Positions 18,626-26,699 of a DNA stretch of 64,000 nt are shown here, in pieces. The stretch covers positions 6,735,363-6,799,362 of the forward strand of contig NZ_CP055153.1 of assembly GCF_014075995.1 (NCBI RefSeq), read 5' to 3'. Origin of the DNA: Adhaeribacter radiodurans (lineage in GTDB: Bacteria; Bacteroidota; Bacteroidia; Cytophagales; Hymenobacteraceae). Both the position numbers and the translations under genes were made by a program. Each line of letters starts with the position of its first letter. Positions within the stretch are counted from its first letter, which is position 1. The notes beneath the pieces were generated by a model. The model worked only from the letters and a program-made list of their open reading frames with translations, did no database searches and was not told the origin of the DNA.

Positions 18626-19606
18626 TTAAGGTGATACTACTTTACTAAGCTGCTTTTTTCTAGCATATTCAACGGGAGCCATTCCATTCAAAGCATCATG
18701 TGGTCTTTTATGGTTGTAATCCTCGAGCCAAGTCGCCGTAATTTCTCTTACTTCCTCCAGGTTTTCAAATAAGTAAGCATTAAGTACATTTCGGCGGAAG
18801 GTACCGTTAAACCGTTCTACAAAGGCGTTTTGCGTTGGCTTGCCGGGTTGAATATATTTAAATTCTATCCCTTGGACCTGACTCCATTCCTTCATTAAGC
18901 TAGCCACAAACTCTGGTCCGTTATCCATTCGGATCTGTTTTGGTTTTTCTCTTCGCTTTAATAGGTGATTCAGTACCCAAACTACCCGGTTGCTTTTCAA
19001 AGAAAAGTCCACTTCAATATGCAAGATTTCCCGGTTATAATCATCTAGCACATGGAAAGAGCGGAACTTTCGCCCGTTCAGCAAAGCATCACTCATAAAA
19101 TCAATCGACCAAGTATAGTTCAATGTCTGCGGTACTTGCAGGGGCTGTTGGATGCGGGCGGGTAGACGCTTTTTCGCTTTACGACGCAGGTTTAAACCCA
19201 AAGCGGTGTAGATGCGATAAACCCGTTTATGATTCCAAAGATGGCCTTCTTTACGTAACCGTACATAGACCTTCCAAAAACCTTCTCGGGGATGCTGCTC
19301 GGCTTTCTGCCGTAAAGCTTCTTCCACCGGTTGGTCCTCTTTAACAGCTTGATAATAGTAAACCGACTTGCTTAAGCTCAATACCCGGCACGCCCTGCTG
19401 ATGCCGGCTTGTGGTTGCTGGTAAACCTCTTCCACCAGCTGTCGCTTTTGGCAGGGCTTCAAAGCTTTTTTTCGATGATCTCCTTCGCTAATTTTAAGTC
19501 TAAGGCTAGTTCCGCATACATGGCTTTCAACCGCCGGTTCTCTTCTTCTAAATCCTTGAGCCGCTTCAGCTCGGTCGCATCCATACCGTTGTAACGTTGC
19601 CGCCAT
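18626..19606 (-). CDS. IS3-family transposase OrfB (DDE integrase domain)
   Basis: The rve integrase core is clear: D in WSIDFMSD, D in [11 protein letters not shown], and E in [13 protein letters not shown]. An HTH_21-like region precedes it ([17 protein letters not shown]). The true start lies in the frameshift region. OrfB is normally made as an OrfAB fusion by -1 slippage on the A7G run, joining orfA at EIIEKK to [10 protein letters not shown]. The first ~50 residues of the 326-residue open frame are therefore not real protein. The gene is complete to its stop, so the element could be active. Confidence 0.9.
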   Translation of the reverse strand: MAATLQRYGCDRAEAAQGFRRREPAVESHVCGTSLRLKISEGDHRKKALKPCQKRQLVEEVYQQPQAGISRACRVLSLSKSVYYYQAVKEDQPVEEALRQKAEQHPREGFWKVYVRLRKEGHLWNHKRVYRIYTALGLNLRRKAKKRLPARIQQPLQVPQTLNYTWSIDFMSDALLNGRKFRSFHVLDDYNREILHIEVDFSLKSNRVVWVLNHLLKRREKPKQIRMDNGPEFVASLMKEWSQVQGIEFKYIQPGKPTQNAFVERFNGTFRRNVLNAYLFENLEEVREITATWLEDYNHKRPHDALNGMAPVEYARKKQLSKVVSP

Positions 19607-19725
19607 TTGTAAAAAGCCGCTTGACTCACTCCATGCTCTCGGCTAATCTCGGCCGCACTTTTACCATCCTCAAATTCCTTGAGAATTTTAGCAATTTGTT
19701 GGGGACTAAAGATCTTTCTTTTCAT
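19459..19725 (-). CDS. IS3-family transposase OrfA (helix-turn-helix)
   Basis: This 88-residue protein carries a transposase_8 helix-turn-helix ([32 protein letters not shown]) and a leucine-rich coiled coil ([20 protein letters not shown]). It ends at EIIEKKL, just after the slippery run that moves ribosomes to the orfB frame. It binds the element ends and regulates transposition in this family. Confidence 0.9.
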   Translation of the reverse strand: MKRKIFSPQQIAKILKEFEDGKSAAEISREHGVSQAAFYKWRQRYNGMDATELKRLKDLEEENRRLKAMYAELALDLKLAKEIIEKKL

Positions 19726-19789
19726 AAGTACTGTTCTAAGTTAAGTTTTTTCCTCTTCCTGAACAGTTCTATTTTTGGGGAAGCTTACA

Positions 19790-19928
19790 TCAAAACTATA
19801 AGTATCTTGACGTACCAGGGTACTAAATCCTCCGTCAAAGCGATTCGGAGAGCTTTTAAATCTCTTCTAAGTCGTCTTGCCCAGTCCTTGAGTTTGTCAA
19901 GTGTGTTCTGCTTGTCGGTCTTTGTCAA
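19790..19928 (-). pseudogene. DUF1232 protein fragment truncated by the IS
   Basis: Reading leftward from a possible TTG start at 19928, the frame gives ~46 residues with DKLKDWARRLRRDLKALRIA and VPWYVKILIVLM. This matches the start of DUF1232 membrane proteins, which normally continue with a hydrophobic ALSPIDLIPD-type segment. Here the frame enters the IS and stops at once. The rest of the gene is not found beyond the other IS end. Confidence 0.6.
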
Positions 19929-20073
19929 TGTATCTGTGGTCTTTTTTTTCCATGCACGCCAACTACCAGATAAACTGAGTTGTTCCGGTTATCTGCGCTA
20001 TGTGTTGAGTAATGTGGGCTCTGATTTCCTGGGTTTATTTTTTGGCAGAAGAGCTGCTATTTTCATGCCTAGA

Positions 20074-20112
20074 TTTATAGTGTTTGCCTAATATATAGGC
20101 AAACACTATAAA
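20074..20112. terminator. 16-bp inverted repeat, probable terminator
   Basis: Arms tttatagtgtttgcct (20074-20089) and aggcaaacactataaa (20097-20112) are exact complements around seven bases. It lies downstream of the amidohydrolase (minus strand). Confidence 0.6.
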
Positions 20113-20371
20113 CTATCCAGTACGTTCAGAATTTTCTCTGAAGAGTGCAGTATTGTGGACAGCTATCTCCGTAGTTGCTAAAAATATGCCTGAATCAGAT
20201 TTGCATAGAATGCAGTTCTGTTTCATATTCGAGTAAATGGGCAACAAAGCCCTAAGAAAGGAACTAACTTATACTTAATGAAGAATAAGGAATTAAGCGG
20301 TTTAACCTAGAATAATTTACTAAGTAAATAATTACCATTATAGTCTATCGTATTGGGCTGTAGACTAAATA

Positions 20372-21685
20372 CTAGCGTTTCGTAACTTCTTTTCCGCTTA
20401 TAAATACCCTGTTTATTTTTCTTACATTCCGGATATCGGTTAATGGATTAGCTTCTAGTATCAAAAAATCGGCCCAGTGTCCGGGAGATAGAGTACCTAA
20501 GTCTTTCAAGCCCAGGTATTCTGCCGCATTTTTAGTAGCCGATGTAATAATTTGCATGGGGGTAAGCCCTGCTTCGGCCATCATTTCCATTTCCAGGTGC
20601 TCAAAGTAGCCCATAAACCGGGTAGGTACTCCGCTATCGGTGCCAAAAACAATGGGTATGCCTTGCTCGCAAAGAGTTTTTAAATTGGACATAGCCGTGG
20701 GTAGTTGCTGTTTATAAGTTTGGGCACTGCGGCTGTTTCGCATTTGTAACTGGCGCTTCGGATCCTTTAAGGGTTGAATAATGCTACTGTCGTATTCCCG
20801 GGTGAAGAAGGGATCAGTAAAGAAAGCAGCGGTATCTTCGTAAACAAAAGTCGAGAGTTCGCGGGTAAGGGTGGGGCAGTAGCCTACTTTTCTCTTTTTA
20901 ATAAGTTGAATAAAGGCCGTATCTACCCGCTGGTCTCTAACGCTATGGGCCAGCAAATCCGATCCGGCTTCGAGTAGCTTTTTTGCATCGGCCAGGGAGT
21001 ACATATGCGTCGCAATTTTATAACCCAATTGGTGTGATCGATTAATTACCGCCTGGTAAACTTCTTCCGACATTTTAGGAGCAGTGCCTAATTGATCATC
21101 CACTCTAATTTTCATAAAGTCGACTCCCATTTGGTGGTTTTGGTTGGTAACCGCTATTGCTTCAGCTGGGGTATTGCCGTTAATTACCGCACCAGCAATA
21201 AATAAACGGGCACGTTGAGTAGCGGTAGTGTCGTTTATTGCCCGCAAAGGTTCTGCTTCTTTTTGGTCGCCGCCCAGGCTCACCACCGTAGTCATACCAT
21301 AACGGGCATATATTGCCAGGTTATCGATTATATTTTGAGTGGAATAATGGCCAGATTCGATTCCTTTTACCTCGCCTACATGACCATGCCCATTAATAAT
21401 GCCCGGAATAATAGTCTTACCAGCAACATCTTTAATCGTTGTATTTTCCGGAATAGTAACAGTTGCTTTGGGTCCTATGGCTGCCACCCGTCCGTTTTTT
21501 ACGAGTAACACACCGTTTTGAATCGGGTTAGCGCCGCTGCCATCAATAATAGTGGCTCCGGTATAAGCAGTATAGGAATTAGTGGCAGTTTCCCGGCTTT
21601 TACAAGCAAACAGCAACATAACCAAACTAAATAGAAGGCTGAACCGGCTCATGAAATTGAAGTTTTCTTTTGTTTGGGAAAGCAT
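20372..21685 (-). CDS. Amidohydrolase family lipoprotein (imidazolonepropionase-like)
   Basis: The open frame codes 437 residues, but the likely start is the internal Met at 21652, which begins a lipoprotein signal (MSRFSLLFSLVMLLFACKS, lipid-accepting Cys). The TIM-barrel amidohydrolase signature is intact: metal-binding HxH in NGHGHVG, later His in THMYS and AHSVRD, and the catalytic Asp in FGTDSGVP. Such exported enzymes hydrolyse cyclic amides or dipeptides; the substrate is not readable. It stands alone, with no partner gene in the same direction nearby. Confidence 0.85.
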   Translation of the reverse strand: MLSQTKENFNFMSRFSLLFSLVMLLFACKSRETATNSYTAYTGATIIDGSGANPIQNGVLLVKNGRVAAIGPKATVTIPENTTIKDVAGKTIIPGIINGHGHVGEVKGIESGHYSTQNIIDNLAIYARYGMTTVVSLGGDQKEAEPLRAINDTTATQRARLFIAGAVINGNTPAEAIAVTNQNHQMGVDFMKIRVDDQLGTAPKMSEEVYQAVINRSHQLGYKIATHMYSLADAKKLLEAGSDLLAHSVRDQRVDTAFIQLIKKRKVGYCPTLTRELSTFVYEDTAAFFTDPFFTREYDSSIIQPLKDPKRQLQMRNSRSAQTYKQQLPTAMSNLKTLCEQGIPIVFGTDSGVPTRFMGYFEHLEMEMMAEAGLTPMQIITSATKNAAEYLGLKDLGTLSPGHWADFLILEANPLTDIRNVRKINRVFISGKEVTKR

Positions 21686-21867
21686 GCTTTAATTTTAACT
21701 TTTTTAACGGGCTAAAACGAATACAAGAAAATAATTACGCTTAGAGCTAATCAAAATGCCTGTAAGCGAAGCTTTATTGTTTTTCTGACCAGATACTGGC
21801 AGGTACAACACGCAACAATAACAACCAGAGTGATTAACTTTTTCTTTCGGTTTATGCCTGGTAAGTG

Positions 21868-22527
21868 TTAATTAGATTCCAGAATGCCATTAGTTGGTTG
21901 AAGAGAATTTACTATTTCTGCAACTTCAATGGGTGAATTTGCTATAAAATCTGGTTTTTCTTTGCTGGCTACTTCTATTATATCGTATCCCCAATTTACC
22001 CAAATTACTTTTATATTATTCTTTTTACAAGCCACAATGTCCCTGCCTTCATCACCTACATAAACTACTTCTTCGGGGTTTAAGCGATACGTTTTCAGGA
22101 ATTTTTTAATTACCCGATCTTTCCCAAATATATTAGGAGAGCTGTAAATTAAGTTTATCGTATGAATTTGGTTTGCTTGCAGGAAATGTTGAATATTTTC
22201 TTTTGAGTTAGAAGAAATAATAGCCAGCGTATAACCTTGTTGCGTTAATTGATCAACTAAATTTTTTATTCCTTCTATTAAAATAACGTCTTTCATGGAA
22301 TTTTTGTAGAGCCGAAGAAACTCCGCTGATAAGAAAGGAAGCTTATACAGCGGTAAACCCAGGTATTGGCAACGTTCTTTAATAGATAGCTGGCGCAGGT
22401 AATCAATATTATCGGCTTCCATGGTTTTAAGTTTATACTTCCGGGCCAACTGATTAAATACTGATATAAATACTGACTTGGAGTCAACCAAAGTGCCATC
22501 AAAATCAAAAACAATGTACTTTATCAT
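21868..22527 (-). CDS. HAD-superfamily phosphatase (Gph-like)
   Basis: This 219-residue cytosolic hydrolase has all four HAD motifs: DFDGTLVDS at 8-16 (nucleophile Asp), ISSNS near 110, a Lys in the GKDRVIKK segment, and VGDEGRDI near 160. The cap insertion after motif I is helical, as in phosphoglycolate phosphatases and beta-phosphoglucomutases. Substrate is unknown. It starts 340 bp before the next hairpin and is not obviously in an operon. Confidence 0.85.
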   Translation of the reverse strand: MIKYIVFDFDGTLVDSKSVFISVFNQLARKYKLKTMEADNIDYLRQLSIKERCQYLGLPLYKLPFLSAEFLRLYKNSMKDVILIEGIKNLVDQLTQQGYTLAIISSNSKENIQHFLQANQIHTINLIYSSPNIFGKDRVIKKFLKTYRLNPEEVVYVGDEGRDIVACKKNNIKVIWVNWGYDIIEVASKEKPDFIANSPIEVAEIVNSLQPTNGILESN

Positions 22528-23016
22528 TCGTCCGATGCTTTAACTGAAAACTTATAATTAGAAAAACCAGCGCTTGTATTTACTTAATTTAAAATAAGTA
22601 AAGAAACACCATTATTAGGCTAGTAGAGGTTAGACTTTTGTGAACAAGTAATGAAAGGTGAATTCTTTTTACTACGATCTCGATACTAAGTATAGTAAAT
22701 TATTTTTGGCCAGTTTCTTAATCGAATAAATTTAGTAAAAGATAATAAAACTAGCTCTAATACGGTTCTTGTAGGATCCTAAAACTTGAAAGGAAATGCA
22801 TTAACTGCGTAGTTTAGTAATTTCCTGCCTGAGCAAGATTTTATAGGGCTATTAACAAGTAAAAGTAATTCTATGTAAACAGAGCCTGACTTCACCACCT
22901 AAATCATATTTGTATTTAGGTGGTGGAGCCAGGCTCTGTTTTTAGCACCTTAGAATAGGCGTCTTTCTTTATTGTTTTAAGCCGATAAAGTTAAATTGTA
23001 TTCTAAAAGCTATTCT
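22528..23016. other. Intergenic region with a terminator hairpin
   Basis: No open frame of note is seen in these 489 bp. The only clear structure is the hairpin at 22877-22941. The rest is AT-rich and should contain the HAD gene promoter on the minus strand. Confidence 0.6.
22877..22941. terminator. Long hairpin terminator
   Basis: 28-base arms at 22877-22904 and 22914-22941 pair with two mismatches around a nine-base loop, and T runs follow on both strands. It lies just past the end of the DUF4097 gene (minus strand). Confidence 0.8.
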
Positions 23017-24060
23017 TTATCGAACTGTTAACGACACATTGCCGCTACCAGCATCGGCGGTTATCCGGACGCCGCCCCCGTTTAGTTTGCCGTGTACTTC
23101 GTCTTTTTCAATGGTGCCGTTAAACGCATCGAGCTTGCCTACGTTTACCTGTTCGGCTTGTAGGTCTAAATCGGCAGCGGTGTTTTTAGGTAAATGCAAG
23201 GTAATATCGCCCCCGGAATTACTAAGCCGCACGTATTTACCCGGTTTTTTAATGGCTACCTCTAAATTGCCGCCGCTGGTGGAGGTTTCCAGGCTGCAAG
23301 CCAGATCGCGTAGCTCTATATCGCCGCCGGAAGTGTGGGTGTTTAATTCGCCGGAAATGTTGGAACCGGTAACATCGCCCCCGGAAGTACTGGCTTTAAC
23401 TAAGCCGCTTAAATTATTTAGCCGCAAAGAGCCGCCGGAAGTAGACAGTTGCAAATTACCCGTGCAATCCGTGGCTTCTATGTCGCCACCGCTCGTACGC
23501 AGGTATAAATTGTCTTTAGAATCTTTCAGGTGAATACTGCCGCCAGAGGTGCTGCCTTCGGTTTTGCCGCTTACCTGGTCTATGTTTAAGTCGCCGCCGC
23601 TGGTGGTAAAATGTTGCTCGCCCGAAATATTAACTAACTGAATGCTGCCGCCGCTGGTAGTTAGTTCCGTAGATATTTTTTGGGGCACATACACCCGGAA
23701 TGATATATTCAGGCCCCGTTTCCAATCCATAAATCTTTCCTTTGGTTTGGCCCGGGCAATTAGTTTACCGTTACTTACCGAAACAGTAAGGTCATAATCA
23801 GATTCTATTCGCTTTTTAATTTCTTCTTTGGATAGCGTTGCGCCGGAACGGTTGTTATTCTGGTTCACGTACACTTCCACGCGAGCATCGGTATTACTGC
23901 CGCCCGTGACCGAAATGCTGCCCCCGGAAGTTTTTACCTCCACATTCTTTATTGCGGCACTGACTAAGGATTTAGTTAAGTAGGGCTCCTGGCCAGATCT
24001 TATCTGAGCGTTTGCGGTAATACTCAGGCCAACCAATAAGAGGGAGAGAAAGGTTTTCAT
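23017..24060 (-). CDS. DUF4097 beta-strand repeat protein (adhesin-like), secreted
   Basis: A Sec signal peptide (MKTFLSLLLVGLSITANAQ) precedes 325 residues of short repeats in which SGG recurs every ~20 residues (TSGGSI, TSGGDL, TSGGDI). This is the repeat pattern of DUF4097, a right-handed beta-helix-like fold. The protein is probably periplasmic or surface-exposed. In Bacteroidota such genes often accompany anti-sigma or envelope-stress genes, but none is adjacent here. A good -7 box lies about 150 bp upstream (24211-24218). Confidence 0.85.
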   Translation of the reverse strand: MKTFLSLLLVGLSITANAQIRSGQEPYLTKSLVSAAIKNVEVKTSGGSISVTGGSNTDARVEVYVNQNNNRSGATLSKEEIKKRIESDYDLTVSVSNGKLIARAKPKERFMDWKRGLNISFRVYVPQKISTELTTSGGSIQLVNISGEQHFTTSGGDLNIDQVSGKTEGSTSGGSIHLKDSKDNLYLRTSGGDIEATDCTGNLQLSTSGGSLRLNNLSGLVKASTSGGDVTGSNISGELNTHTSGGDIELRDLACSLETSTSGGNLEVAIKKPGKYVRLSNSGGDITLHLPKNTAADLDLQAEQVNVGKLDAFNGTIEKDEVHGKLNGGGVRITADAGSGNVSLTVR

Positions 24061-24514
24061 AATTTTAAATTTTAAAATTTTGCGTAATAGTTTTCTAAAG
24101 CGCTAGGTCACTGCCATTCAAACAGGCATATTGTAGACGGCCATTATTCCACGTTTCAACTCATAATAACAATACCAAAAATATATTTAATTGATAAACA
24201 AATAATTACACAAATATAAAAGGTTATTTAGAATATAAAACTGTTCGGTTATGGTACAATTACGTCCGGATTTGTACAGCAGCAGAAAATTGAAACTTAG
24301 CGCACCAAACGAGAGTATACCGGCAGTTAAAAATTACCTGAATGCAGTTACTACCAGCCCTTATTTGCACAGGCTGATTATTTTACTTAAATAATGGTAG
24401 CATATTTACCGGAATATCGAGTTCTTACAAGCTTGAATGCCCAACGCATTTTGTAAAAGTTATTTTGGAGTTACAGGCGGCCGCAAACTTTTACTATGCT
24501 TAACTAAAATGTAG
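24061..24514. other. Divergent intergenic region, DUF4097 / AraC regulator
   Basis: This 454-bp AT-rich spacer between divergent genes must contain both promoters. The minus-strand box at 24211 is the only good match to the consensus. For the AraC gene, ttattttggag near 24461 is one base short of TAnnTTTG. Confidence 0.4.
24211..24218 (-). promoter_or_regulatory. Bacteroidota -7 box for the DUF4097 gene
   Basis: On the minus strand this is TATATTTG, a full match to TAnnTTTG. It would place the transcription start roughly 140-150 bp before the ATG. No exact TTTG -33 box is seen at the usual distance. Confidence 0.45.
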
Positions 24515-25333
24515 TTGATGATTTTATATAAAGAGCTTGATTCTATTCCGGCATTTACCAAAGCCATTAGAAAATTCTGGATATTAGACAATTTGGCAAA
24601 TGACGGGGCGAGCGAACCTAAGTTTGCCTTGCCTAATGGGTGTTTTACTTTAGCTTTTATTTCCGGCGAAGGAGTTACTATTTCCAGTGCCGCAGGTACC
24701 GCAATTATAAAAGAAGGTATTTACTTATTCGGGCAACTAACTACAAAGTTAGGTTTATGCGTAAAGCCTTTTACTAAAGCCATTATGGCTCAACTGCATC
24801 CTTGGGCAGTGGCTTTTTTTACCAACCTTCCGTTGCATGAGCTTACTAATACGTTCTTAAGTTTTCAAGAAGCCAACCCTACGCTTTATAAAAAAATCAA
24901 AAAACTTGATTTAGTAAATGAAACCCTGGTAGTAGATCAGTTTTACCAGAGTTTTGAGCCTATTTTATGGCAGGCTGCCAAACCCAACCTACTGGCCCAT
25001 ATGTGTGAAGGCATTTATTTAAATACCACAAATGATGCTTTTCGAACAAGAACTTTCTCGGCGCAACTAGGATACTCCGAGCGGTTTATTCAAAAAAAAT
25101 TTAAAAATCAGATTGGTCTCACGCCAAAAGAATTCTACTTGATTATTAAAATGCGCAATCTGCTGAGACAACTAAATACCCCAAAACAAAGCTATAGCTT
25201 CACAGAATTAGCTTTGCATTACGGGTTTTACGACCAATCTCATTTTATTAAAACTTTTACGGGTATAATGCAGATTTCTCCTAAAAATTATTCTGCCCAA
25301 GATTATATTCTTCCTTTTGCCGAAATTACTTAA
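24515..25333 (+). CDS. AraC-family transcriptional regulator
   Basis: The 272-residue protein has an N-terminal sensor-like domain of the DUF6597 kind (residues ~5-125) and a C-terminal AraC helix-turn-helix pair (about 170-265; LGYSERFIQKKFKNQIGLTP, then LALHYGFYDQSHFIKTF, a strong second-helix signature). The start could be either of two adjacent Met codons. It is followed 105 bp later by a serine hydrolase in the same direction and is divergent from the DUF4097 gene; either could be its target. Confidence 0.9.
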   Translation: MMILYKELDSIPAFTKAIRKFWILDNLANDGASEPKFALPNGCFTLAFISGEGVTISSAAGTAIIKEGIYLFGQLTTKLGLCVKPFTKAIMAQLHPWAVAFFTNLPLHELTNTFLSFQEANPTLYKKIKKLDLVNETLVVDQFYQSFEPILWQAAKPNLLAHMCEGIYLNTTNDAFRTRTFSAQLGYSERFIQKKFKNQIGLTPKEFYLIIKMRNLLRQLNTPKQSYSFTELALHYGFYDQSHFIKTFTGIMQISPKNYSAQDYILPFAEIT

Positions 25334-25438
25334 AGCTATTCGCTTTTTTACAATTTTACCTGGCTGCCCTCTTTTAAGTTTGTTTTGCTTTTAGCCGCAA
25401 AATGCCTCATAAAAGCACACCACTTATTATAAATTGCT

Positions 25439-26620
25439 ATGTTTATTCGCCGCACAGTACCACCCGGCTTGCTGTTGAGCTTTTGGTTAATTTTAAGTTT
25501 TTGTACGCATCCGCTTGTGGCTCAGGCACTGTACGACTCCTTAGATGCTAAACTTTCTGCTATTTACCAACAAGATCGGCTACCCGGTTTAAGTGTGGTT
25601 ATGGTGAATAAAAAAGGCGTGCTCTATCAAAAAAACTGGGGGTATGTCCGCCTAGCCGAGCAGCAAGTGTATAGCAACCATACCATCCAAAATATCGGAT
25701 CGGTTAGTAAAACGTTTATTGCGGCCGCTTTAATGAAAGCCATCGAACAAGGTTATTTTACTTTGGAAACCGATATCAATACCATTTTGCCATTTCCGGT
25801 AATTAACCCAAATGTGCCGCAGCAGCCAATCAAAATAAAACATTTAGTAATGCATACTTCCGGCATTATTGATAACGAAGCAATTTATTTAAAAACGTAT
25901 TTGTTTGATACTACCGGCGTTTACAGCAAACCAGCCTACCACCTTTTAAAACAAAAAGGCTATACCGGTGGCATGTTGGATACATCGTTATCTGCTTTTA
26001 TGTATGCTTATTTAAGCCAAAAGGGGAATTTATATGGTAAAGCTAATTTTGCCGTAAACCCACCCGGCACATCTTACCACTACAGCAACATTGCTTCAGC
26101 TTTGGCAGGCTACCTGATAGAAGTAAAAACAGGGATGTCGTTTGCCACCTACACCCAAAAGTATATTCTGGCACCTTTACAAATGACGCATTCGGGCTGG
26201 TATTTACATGACATTGATCAAACATTACACGCTAACCTGTATTATAACCGGGAGCAAGCTTTGCCGTTTTACTCCGAAATTACTTACCCGGATGGCAGCT
26301 TAAGAACCTGTACCGCAGACATGAGCAAATACCTGATAGAAATGATAAAAGGCTACCAGGGAACCTCATCGTTATTAACGCGAGCCTCATTTCAGGCAAT
26401 GTTCCAACCACAATTTTCAGCTACTAATTACCCGGAGGGTATAGCTATTAGTAAGCGCAATAAAGGTGTATTCTGGAATATTTATAACAGTGGCATCATC
26501 AGCCAGGATGGCGATGATCCGGGAGTGAGTACGTACTTATTCTTTAATGTAAAAACGGGTGTTGGCGGTTTTTTATGGTTAATCAATACATCGACAAAAC
26601 CAGGATTATTCAGGTTTTAG
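25439..26620 (+). CDS. Serine hydrolase, beta-lactamase class C-like (C-terminus frameshifted)
   Basis: This exported 393-residue enzyme has a signal peptide (cut near VAQA). The nucleophile motif SVSK is at 88-91 and the YSN motif near 214. These fit the beta-lactamase/transpeptidase-like fold used by esterases and D-peptidases. The last residues (NTSTKPGLFRF) look unnatural. Adding one A to the aaaa run near 26600 gives NTSTKTRIIQVLETYSTLLA, ending at 26667, which is a better C-terminus. A single-base deletion is likely, biological or technical, and the effect may be mild. Confidence 0.82.
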   Translation: MFIRRTVPPGLLLSFWLILSFCTHPLVAQALYDSLDAKLSAIYQQDRLPGLSVVMVNKKGVLYQKNWGYVRLAEQQVYSNHTIQNIGSVSKTFIAAALMKAIEQGYFTLETDINTILPFPVINPNVPQQPIKIKHLVMHTSGIIDNEAIYLKTYLFDTTGVYSKPAYHLLKQKGYTGGMLDTSLSAFMYAYLSQKGNLYGKANFAVNPPGTSYHYSNIASALAGYLIEVKTGMSFATYTQKYILAPLQMTHSGWYLHDIDQTLHANLYYNREQALPFYSEITYPDGSLRTCTADMSKYLIEMIKGYQGTSSLLTRASFQAMFQPQFSATNYPEGIAISKRNKGVFWNIYNSGIISQDGDDPGVSTYLFFNVKTGVGGFLWLINTSTKPGLFRF

Positions 26621-26699
26621 AAACTTACTCCACGCTCCTGGCCAAACAGAAGCCCCGAAAAAGATAAATTGTTAAAAATTGTGCTTGTTTCGGGTAGAT

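Larger units (their letters stand above)
18581..19789 (-). mobile_element. IS3-family insertion sequence, 1209 bp
   Basis: Terminal inverted repeats begin TGTAAGCTTCCC at 18581 and, inverted, at 19789; similarity goes on to tagaactg on both sides. The ends follow the 5'-TG...CA-3' rule of the family. Inside are overlapping orfA and orfB on the minus strand with an A7G slippery run at 19465-19472. The flanking bases (ttc on the left, tca on the right) do not form a direct repeat. The genes on the two sides are unrelated fragments. Confidence 0.9.

Noticed and set aside
19597..20091. 164-codon plus-strand open frame
   Set aside because: It crosses the IS boundary and overlaps orfA and the DUF1232 fragment on the other strand.
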